Below the pieces are notes generated by a model. It made no database searches, was not told the origin of the DNA, and saw nothing but the letters and a program-made list of their open reading frames with translations. From Pseudomonas sp. GM41(2012) (GTDB lineage: Bacteria > Pseudomonadota > Gammaproteobacteria > Pseudomonadales > Pseudomonadaceae), in the NCBI RefSeq assembly GCF_000282315.2, contig NZ_AKJN02000006.1, positions 1,054,001-1,118,000 on the forward strand: DNA of 64,000 nt. The letters are read 5' to 3'. Shown one piece after another: positions 1 through 10,125 of the stretch (the first letter of the stretch is position 1; every line of letters begins with the position of its first letter). A program made the position numbers and the translations under genes.

Positions 1-300
1 CTCACCCAGCGCGAATATCGGCAAGTCGGGCGCACGGACCCGCGCCAGGCCAATCAGCTCGGCCATGTTGTGCAATAGATGAGAGTGAGTGCTGGCGTCT
101 TCGGCCGCAATCAACATGCAGGAAAGACCGTGATGGGTCGAAGCGACCAGACGCCCTTCGGTGTAATCCACCGCCGAGACAATGCTAAAGCCTTCCTGCT
201 CCAGCTCCCGGGCGATGCCACGCACGCGATCACCGGCGACGGTGTCGGCCTTGATGTCGCGATGGACGATCAGGACCGGGAATTTCAAATCTTTATACAT
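1..300 (-). CDS. ldcA: Lysine/ornithine/arginine decarboxylase, N-terminal 100 residues (partial)
   Basis: The reading frame starts at an ATG at 300 (MYKDLKFPVLIVHRD) and runs open off the left edge, so only the N-terminal wing domain is seen. Family knowledge: this domain precedes the PLP-binding fold in bacterial Orn/Lys/Arg decarboxylases of about 750 residues. Here it shows the alternating hydrophobic strands of a receiver-like fold (FPVLIVH, GFSIVSAVDY, CMLIAAED) but no PLP lysine, which lies outside the window. The name ldcA rests on this N-terminus plus its position next to dnaQ and rnhA, the order known in P. aeruginosa. It would make cadaverine from lysine in the cytoplasm. A different substrate within the family cannot be excluded. 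Confidence 0.8.
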   Translation of the reverse strand, partial: MYKDLKFPVLIVHRDIKADTVAGDRVRGIARELEQEGFSIVSAVDYTEGRLVASTHHGLSCMLIAAEDASTHSHLLHNMAELIGLARVRAPDLPIFALGE

Positions 301-426
301 GGGGCTCAGTGTCCTGAGGCGGCAGACCGTGGTCCGCCAATCACCTCAGGGTAGAGGGTTCGAGCGCATGTGGCGAGTGTGATGCACTGAAATGGGTCAT
401 CGGGCGCGTTACGCTTGATCAAGATC

Positions 427-518
427 AAAAGATCGCAGCCTCGTTTCACTCGACAGCTCCTACAACGGAATGCATAACCCTGTAGGAGCTGTCGAGTGAA
501 ACGAGGCTGCGATCTTTT
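427..518. repeat. REP-type inverted repeat (REPIN), perfect 38-bp arms
   Basis: Arms 427-464 and 481-518 are perfect reverse complements, starting AAAAGATCGCAGCCTCG and ending CAGCTCCTACA, around a 16-nt centre. A near-identical arm pair in the opposite arrangement lies at 1385-1484, on the other side of dnaQ. The T-run ending the right arm could terminate transcripts between the convergently unrelated dnaQ end and the ldcA start. Confidence 0.85.
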
Positions 519-527
519 CCCGAAGCG

Positions 528-1286
528 CTACGCCTGAGCCTTGGCCTCGGCCAGTTGCTGCCAGAGCGATGGGGCGCCGGCGGATTTGGCGATGGTTTCC
601 AGGCGTGCCACGTGTTGGGCCAGGTCATCTTCGCTGGCACGGATGATACGCGTCGGCTGACGATCGACCGGCAGACGGCGGATCTCGGTGGCGGAGTTGT
701 CCGCACCTTCCCCGGAACCATTACCGTCGGAAGCATTACCGGCCAGGGACAGGCTGGTCTGGCCGCCCGTCATGGTCAGGTAAACGTCGGCAAGGATCTC
801 GGAGTCGAGCAAGGCGCCGTGCAGTTCACGACCGGAGTTGTCGACGCCATAGCGTTTGCACAAGGCGTCGAGGCTGTTGCGCTGCCCCGGGTGACGTTCC
901 CTGGCCATCATCAGGGTGTCGAGGATCGAGCAGTGCTGCGTGATGTCCGCACGATCGTGCTGGCCCATCAGGGCGAATTCGTTGTTGATGAAGCCAACGT
1001 CGAACGCCGCGTTATGGATGATCAGCTGCGCACCCTTGATGAATTCAAAGAACTCATCGGCGACTTCAGTGAAGCGCGGCTTGCCGACCAAAAATTCGTT
1101 GGTGATGCCGTGGACGCCAATGGCGCCTTCATCACTCTCGCGGTCCGGTTGCAGGTAAACGTGGAAATGCCGGCCCGTCAGGCGCCGACCGATCAACTCG
1201 ACACAACCGATTTCGATAATCCGGTGGCCGTCGGTCACCGGCATGCCGGTGGTTTCGGTATCGAGTACAACGGATCTGGTGGCCAT
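528..1286 (-). CDS. dnaQ: DNA polymerase III epsilon subunit (3'-5' proofreading exonuclease)
   Basis: A 252-residue protein close to the usual 240-250 of DnaQ. The DEDDh exonuclease motifs are all visible: ExoI LDTETTG near residue 9, ExoII HNAAFD near residue 95, and ExoIII HGALLDSEILADVY near residue 155 with its histidine. It removes mismatched 3' ends in the replicative polymerase core and binds the alpha subunit through its C-terminal tail. That tail here is the variable stretch after residue 190, ending LWQQLAEAKAQA. rnhA lies upstream on the same strand, separated by a REPIN, unlike E. coli where the two genes diverge. The ATG at 1286 begins the conserved N-terminus. Confidence 0.97.
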   Translation of the reverse strand: MATRSVVLDTETTGMPVTDGHRIIEIGCVELIGRRLTGRHFHVYLQPDRESDEGAIGVHGITNEFLVGKPRFTEVADEFFEFIKGAQLIIHNAAFDVGFINNEFALMGQHDRADITQHCSILDTLMMARERHPGQRNSLDALCKRYGVDNSGRELHGALLDSEILADVYLTMTGGQTSLSLAGNASDGNGSGEGADNSATEIRRLPVDRQPTRIIRASEDDLAQHVARLETIAKSAGAPSLWQQLAEAKAQA

Positions 1287-1384
1287 CAGTGCTCAGCTCT
1301 CAACGGGTCATTCGTGCAAAAGCGGCGATGTTAACACGCCGCGCCGCCAGGTGACTGGCGTCTTGATGCCGTGAACACGCCCCC

Positions 1385-1484
1385 TGTAGGAGCTGTCGAG
1401 TGCAACGAGGCTGCGATCTTTTGACTTTGTTTTTAAAGACAAGATCAAAAGATCGCAGCCTCGTTGCACTCGACAGCTCCTACA
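1385..1484. repeat. REP-type inverted repeat (REPIN) between dnaQ and rnhA
   Basis: Arms 1385-1422 (TGTAGGAGCTGTCGAG...) and 1447-1484 are perfect 38-bp reverse complements around a 24-nt AT-rich centre. The arm is the same sequence as in the 427-518 element apart from one base (GTGCAACG against GTGAAACG), but the arm order is reversed. Confidence 0.85.
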
Positions 1485-1507
1485 CAGCCCTACAGGGGAT
1501 TCAGCAG

Positions 1508-1960
1508 TCAGGCTTGTTTGTAACCGCGCACTTCATCCACGCCACGGTTGGCCAATTGGTCGGCGCGTTCGTTGCCGTGATGGCCAATGTGCCCGCGCAC
1601 CCATTTCCAGGTGACGTTGTGGCGATTGACCTGCTCATCCAGCAACTTCCACAGATCAGCGTTTTTCACCGGTTCTTTCGCAGCGGTTTTCCAGCCGCGC
1701 TTCTTCCAGTTGTCCATCCACTCGTTGATACCTTTCATCACATACTGCGAGTCGGTGACCAGCAGCACGTCGCAGGAGCGCTTGAGTTCTTCAAGGCCGC
1801 GGATCGCGCCCATCAGCTCCATGCGGTTGTTGGTGGTGTTGGCTTCGCCGCCCCACAGTTCTTTTTCAATACCCTTGCACACCAGCAAAGCGCCCCAGCC
1901 GCCAGGGCCAGGGTTGCCTTTACAGGCGCCGTCAGTGAACAGTTCTACGCTATCGCTCAT
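1508..1960 (-). CDS. rnhA: Ribonuclease HI
   Basis: A 150-residue enzyme that cuts the RNA strand of RNA-DNA hybrids, removing R-loops and primers in the cytoplasm. The acidic active site is readable: D10 in [17 protein letters not shown]48 in [13 protein letters not shown]70 in [10 protein letters not shown], plus the later HxGHxGNERAD motif ([18 protein letters not shown]). Length and residue numbering match the E. coli enzyme. It is followed by dnaQ on the same strand and preceded by the methyltransferase gene, an order conserved in pseudomonads. Confidence 0.97.
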   Translation of the reverse strand: MSDSVELFTDGACKGNPGPGGWGALLVCKGIEKELWGGEANTTNNRMELMGAIRGLEELKRSCDVLLVTDSQYVMKGINEWMDNWKKRGWKTAAKEPVKNADLWKLLDEQVNRHNVTWKWVRGHIGHHGNERADQLANRGVDEVRGYKQA

Positions 1961-2052
1961 GCCAATCTATCCAGAAAATGCGGTGGCTCGCCGATCGGTG
2001 ATCGACGATGCCCGAGGCCGGGGCAAGCCCGGCCGGAAAAATAAAAAGTGTC

Positions 2053-2811
2053 TTACGGATCGATGCGGCGACGATTGACCTTGGCCATCGGCAATGGAAT
2101 CAGCTTGCCCATCGGTTCGCGCCGCTCCTGACGGACGGGCCGCAGGCCCACCACGATCTTGCGCGCAACCAATAAATAGAAGCCGCCACCCGAGAGTTGC
2201 CAGTCACCGGCTTTGCGCTCCCAACCGGCCAGACGAGCCTGCCAGGCGGGTGACGCAAGCGGCGGACGATAGCATCCGAAGCGGCGTTTCTCCAGCGCGA
2301 AGCCCAGCAGGTTCAGCCAGTCACCGACCCGCGACGGGGAGATGCAGCGAGCCTTGCGCAAGGCATCGTGAGCAAAAACGTGACGCAAGCCCCAGGTGCT
2401 CCAGGGGTTGATCCCGACGATCAGCAGATGCCCGCCGGGCCGCACGCTGCTCGCCGCTTCACGCAGCAAACCGTGGGGCGACAGACAGAAATCCAGCCCA
2501 TGCTGCAACACCACCACATCGGCGGCATGCTCGCTCAAAGGCCACGCCTGCTCTTCGCAGACGATCTCGACACCCGGCAACGGCGCGCCGAGCCGCACAT
2601 TGCGCTGCACTTGCGGCGCCGACGGCGGCGTCTGGGCCGACGGGCCGTAATGCACCAGGTAGCCACCGAAGAACCGTCCCAACTCGTCTTCGAGCATGCG
2701 ACGTTCTTCGTCCAGCAGAAATTGCCCGATAGGGCCGGACAGCCATTCACGGGCCGCGCTGATCAATGTCAGCCATTCAGGATCAGCCTGAGCGAACGCT
2801 TTATCGGTCAT
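2053..2811 (-). CDS. Class I SAM-dependent methyltransferase (YafS-like)
   Basis: A 252-residue protein. The ATG at 2811 is preferred over an upstream TTG because GGAG lies six bases upstream of it. Methyltransferase features: [36 protein letters not shown] resembles the motif III/post-II region, followed by [30 protein letters not shown], the usual strand-4/5 signature of Methyltransf_11 proteins. The classical motif I GxGxG is not obvious, so SAM binding is inferred. It diverges from gloB with a 65-bp gap and leads into rnhA, matching the E. coli yafS neighbourhood. The substrate is unknown. The C-terminus is basic (KVNRRRIDP). Confidence 0.8.
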   Translation of the reverse strand: MTDKAFAQADPEWLTLISAAREWLSGPIGQFLLDEERRMLEDELGRFFGGYLVHYGPSAQTPPSAPQVQRNVRLGAPLPGVEIVCEEQAWPLSEHAADVVVLQHGLDFCLSPHGLLREAASSVRPGGHLLIVGINPWSTWGLRHVFAHDALRKARCISPSRVGDWLNLLGFALEKRRFGCYRPPLASPAWQARLAGWERKAGDWQLSGGGFYLLVARKIVVGLRPVRQERREPMGKLIPLPMAKVNRRRIDP

Positions 2812-2876
2812 TGCATTCTCCAACGCGCCAGGAAGTTCTAAGATGCGCCATTGTTTTCCGCTTGGCGAATCCGACG

Positions 2877-3644
2877 ATGATACAGATCAGTGCCCTGCCC
2901 GCCTTCACCGATAACTACATCTGGTTATTACAAGACCACCGCACCCAGCGCTGCGCAGTGGTCGATCCAGGCGATGCCGCGCCAGTGCAGGCCTGGCTTG
3001 AAGCGCATCCGGGTTGGGTGTTGAGTGATATTTTGATCACTCACCATCATCATGACCACGTCGGCGGCGTCGAGCAGCTGAAAAAAGCGACAGACGCGAC
3101 AGTCTATGGCCCGGCCAGTGAAAGCATCCCGGCGCGGGACGTGGCACTCAAGGACAATGACCGCATCAGCGTGCTGGGCTGGGACTTCGATGTCATCAAC
3201 GTACCGGGCCATACCCTCGGACACATTGCCTTTTATCACCAGGGCCATTTGTTTTGCGGCGACACCCTGTTCGCCGCCGGTTGCGGGCGCTTGTTCGAAG
3301 GCACGCCGGAGCAAATGCATCACTCGCTGAGCCGCCTCGCGGCGCTGCCTGAAGATACGCTGGTCTACTGCACTCACGAATACACGTTGAGCAACCTGAA
3401 GTTTGCCGTGGCGGTCGAACCGGGCAATCCGGACACCGCCGCACGTCTGGAAAAAGTCACCGCGCTACGTGAAGCCGGAATCATGACGCTGCCCTCTACT
3501 CTGGCGCTTGAAAAGCTAACCAACCCGTTTTTGCGTGTTGACGAAACATCCGTTAAAGAAAAAGTGGACGAACGGAATGGAACCCAAAACCGGGCTCCGA
3601 GTGCGGTTTTTGCTGCTCTGCGTGCTTGGAAAGATAAGTTCTAA
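2877..3644 (+). CDS. gloB: Hydroxyacylglutathione hydrolase (glyoxalase II)
   Basis: A 255-residue metallo-beta-lactamase-fold enzyme that hydrolyses S-lactoylglutathione to lactate and glutathione, completing methylglyoxal detoxification in the cytoplasm. The dinuclear metal site [10 protein letters not shown] is near residue 52. Further ligands sit in [20 protein letters not shown] and CTHEYT, and the C-terminal ends with the glutathione-contacting helices. The ATG at 2877 begins [17 protein letters not shown], the standard GloB N-terminus; the longer frame upstream overlaps the divergent methyltransferase start and is discarded. Length equals typical GloB. Confidence 0.97.
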   Translation: MIQISALPAFTDNYIWLLQDHRTQRCAVVDPGDAAPVQAWLEAHPGWVLSDILITHHHHDHVGGVEQLKKATDATVYGPASESIPARDVALKDNDRISVLGWDFDVINVPGHTLGHIAFYHQGHLFCGDTLFAAGCGRLFEGTPEQMHHSLSRLAALPEDTLVYCTHEYTLSNLKFAVAVEPGNPDTAARLEKVTALREAGIMTLPSTLALEKLTNPFLRVDETSVKEKVDERNGTQNRAPSAVFAALRAWKDKF

Positions 3645-3743
3645 GTAGCCATCACGCTGGTACAAAAATTCTGAATGGTTGACCGCAGGGGGTACGCTTT
3701 CTAGAATCGCCCGACATTTTTGCCCGGAACTTACTTCCAGCCA

Positions 3744-5186
3744 ATGTCGTCATCTATTCGTAAAGCCATCAATTCAGACGCATTGACCCGCCTGGCTCAA
3801 GCCATCGCGGTGGCTGTGTCCGCCACTCTGGCGGGCTGCTCAAGCCATGTGCCGCAGACCGACGCGGCACACACTCCGAACATCGCCGCCCGGGCCAAGC
3901 AGAAACCTATCTGGCTCAGCGAAAAACCGACTCCACAAATTCCGCAAGATGTATGGGAGCGCATGCGCCAGGGCTTCCAGTTGCAGGACAACGTGGGTGT
4001 CAACCCGCGCATCGAGCAACAGCGCCTGTGGTTCGCCAGCAACCCGTCCTTCCTCGAAAACGCTGGCGAACGCGGTAGCCTCTACATTCACTACATCGTC
4101 GAACGCCTTGAAGAACGCAACATGCCGCTGGAACTGGCGCTGCTGCCAGTGATTGAAAGCGCCTACAACCCGATGGCCTATTCCCGGTCCGACGCGGTTG
4201 GCTTGTGGCAATTCATCCCTTCCACCGGGCGTTACTTCAACCTGCGTCAAACCCGTTTCTATGATGGCCGTCGCGATATCACCGCCTCGACCACCGCGGC
4301 CATGGATTACCTGACCCGCCTGCACGACATGTTCAACGGTGACTGGCTGCTGGCCCTGGCGGCGTACAACGCCGGCGAAGGCACGGTCAGCCGGGCCATC
4401 GAGCGCAACGAAAAGCTCGGTTTGCCGACCGATTACTGGAACCTGCCGCTGCCGGCCGAAACCCAGGCCTACGTGCCGAAGCTGCTGGCCTTGTCGCAAG
4501 TGGTGCTGGCACCTGAAGCCTACGGCGTGAACCTGAACCCGATTGCCAACGAACCGTACTTCCAGGTCGTCGAAATCAACCAGCGCATGGACCTGTCCAA
4601 GGTCGCCGCGGTGGCTAACATCGACGAAGACGAACTGTTCCAGCTCAACCCGGCCTTCAAGCAGCGCACCACCATCGATGGCCCACAGCATTTGCTGGTG
4701 CCAACGTCCAAGGCGCAATTGCTGACTGCCAGCCTGTCGACCATGCGTCCTGAAGAGTTGATCAGCAAGAAGTCGCTCAAGCCGGTCTTCGAAGGCTCGG
4801 ACGACTCCGAAATCGCCGGCCTCAAACGTGCCTACCGCGTCAAACGCGGCGACAACCTGGCCGCCATCGCCAAGGCCAACAAGGTCGACGTCAAGGACCT
4901 GCAGCGCTGGAACAAGATGACCGGCAAGAACCTCAAGGCCGGCCAGACACTGGTCATGCAGGACACCGCCAAGCGCAGCAGCGGCCGGGTCAACACCGTC
5001 GTGGCGGCGAACAGCAAAGCTGACCAACAGAAGCCGCAGACCCAGTACAAGGTCAAGCAAGGCGACTCGCTGTACATGGTGGCCAAGCGTTTCAACGTTG
5101 AAATGCAGCACCTCAAGCGCTGGAACCCACGTGTTGGCCAGGCGCTGAAGCCCGGCCAGATGCTGACGGTGGCTTCCCCACACTGA
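3744..5186 (+). CDS. mltD: Membrane-bound lytic murein transglycosylase D, two LysM repeats
   Basis: A 480-residue outer-membrane lipoprotein that cleaves peptidoglycan glycan strands to 1,6-anhydro ends. The ATG at 3744 gives a basic N-terminus, a hydrophobic segment and the lipobox LAGC. The SLT domain (about residues 100-230) shows the catalytic glutamate in LLPVIESAYNP followed by SDAVGLWQFIPSTGRYF and LALAAYNAGEG. Two LysM modules bind peptidoglycan: YRVKRGDNLAAIAK... (about 365-410) and YKVKQGDSLYMVAKRF... (about 433-478). It lies between gloB and the npp transporter, as in P. aeruginosa. A strong inverted repeat with a T-run follows immediately and probably ends the transcript. Confidence 0.95.
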   Translation: MSSSIRKAINSDALTRLAQAIAVAVSATLAGCSSHVPQTDAAHTPNIAARAKQKPIWLSEKPTPQIPQDVWERMRQGFQLQDNVGVNPRIEQQRLWFASNPSFLENAGERGSLYIHYIVERLEERNMPLELALLPVIESAYNPMAYSRSDAVGLWQFIPSTGRYFNLRQTRFYDGRRDITASTTAAMDYLTRLHDMFNGDWLLALAAYNAGEGTVSRAIERNEKLGLPTDYWNLPLPAETQAYVPKLLALSQVVLAPEAYGVNLNPIANEPYFQVVEINQRMDLSKVAAVANIDEDELFQLNPAFKQRTTIDGPQHLLVPTSKAQLLTASLSTMRPEELISKKSLKPVFEGSDDSEIAGLKRAYRVKRGDNLAAIAKANKVDVKDLQRWNKMTGKNLKAGQTLVMQDTAKRSSGRVNTVVAANSKADQQKPQTQYKVKQGDSLYMVAKRFNVEMQHLKRWNPRVGQALKPGQMLTVASPH

Positions 5187-5202
5187 TTGACGTGAAACCC
5201 AG

Positions 5203-5275
5203 AAAGATCGCAGCCTACGGCAGCTCCTACGAATGTAAACGCATGTAGGAGCTGCCGAAGGCTGCGATCTTTTTT
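5203..5275 (+). terminator. REP-derived hairpin with T-run after mltD
   Basis: Arms AAAGATCGCAGCCT(a)CGGCAGCTCCTAC at 5203-5230 and its reverse complement at 5245-5272 differ at one position and are followed by a run of T. The structure fits an intrinsic terminator for mltD and belongs to the same family as the repeats flanking dnaQ. Confidence 0.75.
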
Positions 5276-5375
5276 TGTGCCCCGACACCGCTTTCAGCAC
5301 CCGTCTTTTTCCTGTCGATACAAGCTGTTACTGTACGGGCCACAAAGCCCAAGCCGCCTGGATCGGATCCCTGAC

Positions 5376-7208
5376 TTGAAGTGTCCCCTCCTCCTGCTCC
5401 TGATCAGCCTGGCCTTGAGCTCCCCCGCAAGCGCGACGATCAGCGAAAGCCATGGTTATGCGCAGTTCGGCACGCTCAAGTACCCGGCCAGATTTACCCA
5501 CTTCGACTGGGTCAACCCGCAAGCGCCCAAGGGCGGTACGTTGCGGGTGATGGCGTTTGGCACCTTCGATACGCTCAACCCCTACACGTTCAAGGGTTCA
5601 AGCCCGGTTTCCACACCGAACTTCCTGCAATACGGCATCAACGAGCTCAATGAACCGTTGATGGTCGGCACTGGCCAGTACGCGCCGTCCGGCGATGAAC
5701 CCACCTCCAGCTATGGTCTGATCGCCCAATCCGTGGAATACAGCGAAGACCGCAGCTGGGTGGTGTTCAATCTGCGCCCAGAAGCGCGTTTCCACGATGG
5801 CACGCCGATTACCGCCTATGACGTGGCGTTTTCCTACCGCTTGCTGCTCAAGGAAGGCCATCCGCAATACCGCACCAACCTTCAGGAAGTGTCGCGGGTC
5901 GATATCCTCAATCCGCAGCGCATCCGTTTCGTCTTCAAGCGCGCCGGCAATCCGTTGCTGATCCTGCGCCTCGGCGAATTGCCGGTGCTGCCCCAGCATT
6001 ACTGGAAAGGTCGCGACTTCAAGGCCACCACTTTCGAACCGCCGCTGGGCAGCGGGCCGTATCGCATCACCTCAGTAGAGCCAGGGCGGCGGATCATTTT
6101 CGAACGTGTCAAGGATTACTGGGGCAAGGACCTGCCGGTCAATCGCGGCAAATACAACTTCGACCGCATGGAAGTCGAGTTCTACCGCGACAGTGACGTC
6201 GCGTTCGAAGCCTTCAAGGCGGGCGAATTCGACATCTATATCGAGCACCAGGCGAAGAACTGGGAAAACGGCTACAACTTCCCGGCGGTGCGACGCGGCG
6301 ACGTCATCAAGGCGCAAATCCCGCATCAGATCCCGACCCAGAGCCAGGGTCTGTTCATGAACTCCCGGCGCCCGGCCTTCTCCGAGACCAAAGTCCGAGA
6401 AGCGCTGGGCCTGATGTTCGACTTCGAGTGGACCAACCGCACGCTGTTCAGCGACGCTTACAAGCGCGCCATGAGCTACTACCCCAATAGTGAGTTCTCC
6501 GCGACGGGCCTTCCGGTCGGCCATGAATGGCTGATGCTGACGCCGTATCGCGAGCAGTTACCCGCCAAGCTCTTCACCGAGCCGTTCAGCCTGCCGCAGA
6601 CCCAAGGGCGCGGCATCCCCCGGGAAACCATGCGCAAGGCCCTGGGCCTGCTTGCCGAGGCTGGCTGGAAGCTCAATGGTCAACACGTACAGAACGCCGT
6701 TGGCCAACCGTTGCGGTTGGAGATTCTGCTGGTCAACCCGAACCTGGAGCGCATCCTTCAGCCTTACGTCGAGAACCTCGCCAGCATCGGCATCGACGCC
6801 CGGCTGCGCACAGTCGATCGCGCCCAGTACAAGCAACGCCTCGATCAGTTCGATTTCGACATGATCCTGATGACCCTCAACCAGACGCTCAGTCCGGGCC
6901 TGGAACAATGGCAGTACTTCCATTCCAGCCAGGTCGGGGTCAAGGGCAGCAAAAACTACGCCGGTATTGCCAATCCGGTGGTCGACCATTTACTCGAACA
7001 ATTGCTCGCCGCCCAGACCCGCGATGAACAAGTCGCCGCCGGCAAGGCCCTGGACCGGGTGTTGCTGTGGCAGCACTACATCATTCCCAACTGGTACCTC
7101 AATTATCACCGCCTGGCCTACCGCAACCGGTTCGCCTTCGTCACTACGCCGCCCTACACATTGGGCCTGAGCGCATGGTGGTTGAAATCTTCGGAGAAAG
7201 ATCGATGA
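5376..7208 (+). CDS. nppA1: ABC transporter substrate-binding protein, first of a pair (NppA1-like, YejA family)
   Basis: Periplasmic binding protein of SBP family 5 (oligopeptide/microcin C type). From the TTG at 5376 it is 610 residues: signal peptide LLLLLISLALSSPASA, then FDWVNPQAPKGGTLRVMAFGTFDTLNPYTFKG, the family N-terminal signature. Later come [22 protein letters not shown] and LGSGPYRI. The start is uncertain: the only longer start (GTG at 5277) lies in the mltD terminator, and the TTG has no strong ribosome-binding site. It overlaps the next gene by 4 bp (ATGA). With two binding proteins, two permeases and a double ATPase this is the NppA1A2BCD system, known in P. aeruginosa to import peptidyl-nucleoside antibiotics. 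The natural substrate here is unknown. Confidence 0.88.
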   Translation: MKCPLLLLLISLALSSPASATISESHGYAQFGTLKYPARFTHFDWVNPQAPKGGTLRVMAFGTFDTLNPYTFKGSSPVSTPNFLQYGINELNEPLMVGTGQYAPSGDEPTSSYGLIAQSVEYSEDRSWVVFNLRPEARFHDGTPITAYDVAFSYRLLLKEGHPQYRTNLQEVSRVDILNPQRIRFVFKRAGNPLLILRLGELPVLPQHYWKGRDFKATTFEPPLGSGPYRITSVEPGRRIIFERVKDYWGKDLPVNRGKYNFDRMEVEFYRDSDVAFEAFKAGEFDIYIEHQAKNWENGYNFPAVRRGDVIKAQIPHQIPTQSQGLFMNSRRPAFSETKVREALGLMFDFEWTNRTLFSDAYKRAMSYYPNSEFSATGLPVGHEWLMLTPYREQLPAKLFTEPFSLPQTQGRGIPRETMRKALGLLAEAGWKLNGQHVQNAVGQPLRLEILLVNPNLERILQPYVENLASIGIDARLRTVDRAQYKQRLDQFDFDMILMTLNQTLSPGLEQWQYFHSSQVGVKGSKNYAGIANPVVDHLLEQLLAAQTRDEQVAAGKALDRVLLWQHYIIPNWYLNYHRLAYRNRFAFVTTPPYTLGLSAWWLKSSEKDR

Positions 7209-9046
7209 AACCCGTACGCACCCTGCTCTTGCAGGCCAGCGGTCTGTTGTTCGCCGGGCTGGCCTGTGCCGCCCCGCAACATGCCCTGACCCTGTACAAC
7301 GAACCGCCGAAGTACCCGGCCGATTTCAAACATTTCGATTACGTGAACCCCGACGCACCCAAGGGCGGGATCTTCCGTCAGGCCGGTTTCGGCGGCTTTG
7401 ACAGCCTCAATCCCTTCATCAACAAAGGTGTCGCGGCCGACGACATCAGCATGATCTACGACACCCTGGCCAAACAGGGCCTGGATGAACCGTTCACCGA
7501 GTACGGCCTGGTCGCCGGCAAGATCGAAAAAGCCCCGGACAACAGCTGGGTACGTTTCTACCTGCGCCCCGAAGCCCGCTTCCACGACGGGCATCCGATG
7601 CGCGCCGAGGACGTGGTGTTCAGCTTCCAGACCCTGATCAAGGACGGCGCGCCGCTGTACCGCGGTTACTACAGCGATGTCGAGGAAGTGGTCGCTGAAG
7701 ATCCGCTGACCGTGCTGTTCAAGTTCAAACACAACAACAACCGTGAACTGCCGCTGATCCTCGGCCAGTTGCCGGTGCTGCCCAAGCATTGGTGGGCGAC
7801 GCGCGATTTCACCAAGGGCAACCTGGAAATGCCGTTGGGCAGCGGCCCGTACAAGGTCAGCGAAGTGAAGGCCGGGCGTTCGGTGCGCTATGAGCGGGTC
7901 AAGGATTACTGGGGCAAGGACCTGCCGGCCAACCGCGGGTTCTACAACTTCGACGTGATGACCACCGACTACTACCGCGACAACACCGTGGCCCTGGAAG
8001 CACTCAAGGCCGGGCAGTTCGATTACTGGCTCGAAATGGCCGCAAAGAACTGGGCCAACGCCTACAACATCCCGGCCGTCACTGAGGGCCGGTTGATTAA
8101 GGAGCAGATCCCCAACGGCAACCCCACCGGCATGCAAGGCTTCGTATTCAACCTGCGCCGCCCGGTGTTCCAGGACGTGCGCGTGCGCCAGGCCCTGACC
8201 CTGTTGCTGGATTTCGAATGGACCAACAAGCAACTGTTCAACGGTGCCTACGCGCGCACCCGCAGTTACTTCGAGAACTCGGAAATGGCTGCCAGCGGCT
8301 TGCCGGACGCCGATCAACTGGCGATCCTCGACCCGTTCCGCGGCAAGATTCCCGAGCAGGTGTTCAGCGAGGCGTTCCAGAACCCGGTGACCGACGCCAG
8401 CGGGATGATCCGCACCCAGCAGCGCAAAGCCTATCAACTGCTGCAAGAGGCAGGCTGGCGGATTGTCGATGACAAGATGGTCGACGCCCATGGCAAACCG
8501 GTGACCATCGAGTTCCTGTTGGCCCAGACCGAATTCGAGCGGGTGCTGCTGCCGTTCAAGCGCAACCTGAGCGACTTGGGCATCGACCTGGTGATCCGCC
8601 GGGTCGACGTCTCGCAGTACATCAACCGCGTGCGTTCACGGGACTTCGACATGATCGTCGGCAGCTTCCCTCAGTCCAATTCACCGGGCAACGAACAACG
8701 CGAATTCTGGATGTCCGACGCCGCCGACAAACCCGGCAGCCGCAACTCCATGGGCCTCAAAGACCCGGTGGTGGACCAGTTGGTCGAGCAACTGATCAAC
8801 GCCGATTCGCGCAAAAGCCTGGTGGCCCACGCCCGCGCACTGGACCGCGTGCTGCAATGGGGCTATTACGTGATCCCCAACTGGCACATCAAGACCTGGC
8901 GCGTGGCGTACTGGAACCACATCGGCCACCCGAAAATCTCCCCCAAGTACGACATCGGCATTAATACCTGGTGGATCAAGCCCGATGCCAAACCTGCGGT
9001 AGAAGTCGAAACCAAACTGCAAGCCGACCCTGCGGGCACGGAGTAA
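7205..9046 (+). CDS. nppA2: ABC transporter substrate-binding protein, second of a pair (NppA2-like)
   Basis: A 613-residue paralogue of the preceding protein: the same order of motifs is present ([91 protein letters not shown]). The ATG at 7205 overlaps the stop of nppA1 and starts a clear signal peptide ending [14 protein letters not shown]. It delivers peptide-like ligands to the permease pair in the inner membrane. The side-by-side arrangement points to tandem duplication followed by divergence, giving one permease complex two ligand specificities. That specificity split is inferred, not visible. Confidence 0.9.
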   Translation: MKPVRTLLLQASGLLFAGLACAAPQHALTLYNEPPKYPADFKHFDYVNPDAPKGGIFRQAGFGGFDSLNPFINKGVAADDISMIYDTLAKQGLDEPFTEYGLVAGKIEKAPDNSWVRFYLRPEARFHDGHPMRAEDVVFSFQTLIKDGAPLYRGYYSDVEEVVAEDPLTVLFKFKHNNNRELPLILGQLPVLPKHWWATRDFTKGNLEMPLGSGPYKVSEVKAGRSVRYERVKDYWGKDLPANRGFYNFDVMTTDYYRDNTVALEALKAGQFDYWLEMAAKNWANAYNIPAVTEGRLIKEQIPNGNPTGMQGFVFNLRRPVFQDVRVRQALTLLLDFEWTNKQLFNGAYARTRSYFENSEMAASGLPDADQLAILDPFRGKIPEQVFSEAFQNPVTDASGMIRTQQRKAYQLLQEAGWRIVDDKMVDAHGKPVTIEFLLAQTEFERVLLPFKRNLSDLGIDLVIRRVDVSQYINRVRSRDFDMIVGSFPQSNSPGNEQREFWMSDAADKPGSRNSMGLKDPVVDQLVEQLINADSRKSLVAHARALDRVLQWGYYVIPNWHIKTWRVAYWNHIGHPKISPKYDIGINTWWIKPDAKPAVEVETKLQADPAGTE

Positions 9047-9050
9047 TCAG

Positions 9051-10124
9051 ATGCTGGCGTATATTTTTCGGCGACTGCTGCTGATCATCCCGACCTTGCT
9101 CGGCATTTTGCTGATCAACTTTGTGATCATCCAGGCCGCTCCCGGCGGGCCGGTGGAGCAGATGATCGCCAAGCTCGAAGGCTTCGAAGGCGCCACCAGC
9201 CGCATCGCCGGTGGCGGTGCCGAAGTCTCGGTGGCGGGCTCCGCCTATCGCGGCGCCCAGGGCCTGGACCCTGCGCTGGTCAAGGAAATCGAGCACATGT
9301 ACGGCTTCGACAAATCGGCGCCGGAACGGCTGTGGATCATGATCAAGAACTACGCGACGCTGGATTTCGGCGACAGCTTCTTCCGCGACGCCAAGGTCAT
9401 CGACCTGATCAAGGAAAAGATGCCGGTGTCGATCTCCCTCGGGCTCTGGAGCACGCTGATCATGTACCTGGTGTCGATCCCGCTGGGGATCGCCAAGGCG
9501 ACGCGACACGGCAGCCACTTCGACGTCTGGACCAGTTCGGCGATTATCGTCGGTTACGCGATCCCGGCATTTCTGTTCGCCATCCTGCTGATCGTGGTGT
9601 TCGCCGGCGGCAGCTATTTCGACTGGTTCCCGCTCAGAGGGCTGACCTCCAACAACTTCGATGAGTTGAGCATGGGCGGCAAGGTGCTCGATTACTTCTG
9701 GCACCTGGCATTGCCGGTGACGGCGCTGGTGATCGGCAACTTCGCGACCATGACCCTGCTGACCAAGAACAGCTTCCTCGACGAAATCAACAAACAATAC
9801 GTGGTCACCGCCAAGGCCAAAGGCCTGACCAACCACCGCGTGCTCTACGGCCATGTATTCCGCAACGCCATGCTGCTGGTGATCGCCGGGTTCCCGTCGG
9901 CGTTTATCGGGATCTTCTTCACCGGTTCGTTGCTGGTGGAAGTGATCTTCTCCCTCGACGGCATGGGGCTGATGAGTTTTGAGGCGGCGATCAACCGCGA
10001 TTACCCGGTGGTCTTCGGCACGCTGTTTATCTTCACCCTGCTGGGGCTGGTGGTGAAATTGATCGGTGACCTCACTTACACCTTTGTCGATCCGCGCATC
10101 GACTTCGAAAGCCGGGAGCATTGA
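9051..10124 (+). CDS. nppB: Microcin C/peptide ABC transporter permease (YejB/NppB type)
   Basis: A 357-residue inner-membrane permease. It starts [34 protein letters not shown], the hallmark of DppB/YejB permeases, and carries an insertion after TM1 ([25 protein letters not shown]) typical of the YejB branch. BPD_transp_1 helices follow, with the cytoplasmic EAA-like loop [21 protein letters not shown] that contacts the ATPase. It lies 4 bp after nppA2 and 1 bp before nppC, so translation is probably coupled. Confidence 0.93.
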   Translation: MLAYIFRRLLLIIPTLLGILLINFVIIQAAPGGPVEQMIAKLEGFEGATSRIAGGGAEVSVAGSAYRGAQGLDPALVKEIEHMYGFDKSAPERLWIMIKNYATLDFGDSFFRDAKVIDLIKEKMPVSISLGLWSTLIMYLVSIPLGIAKATRHGSHFDVWTSSAIIVGYAIPAFLFAILLIVVFAGGSYFDWFPLRGLTSNNFDELSMGGKVLDYFWHLALPVTALVIGNFATMTLLTKNSFLDEINKQYVVTAKAKGLTNHRVLYGHVFRNAMLLVIAGFPSAFIGIFFTGSLLVEVIFSLDGMGLMSFEAAINRDYPVVFGTLFIFTLLGLVVKLIGDLTYTFVDPRIDFESREH

Positions 10125-10125
10125 G

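Noticed and set aside
3840..5300. 486-codon minus-strand frame over mltD, and similar frames at 7154-8491, 8976-10256 and 18423-19652
   Set aside because: All are long antisense frames over well-supported genes with the same codon-bias explanation and no family signature.
5277..5375. Upstream GTG start for the first substrate-binding protein
   Set aside because: The GTG lies within the terminator hairpin after mltD and would put 33 non-signal residues before a clean signal peptide.
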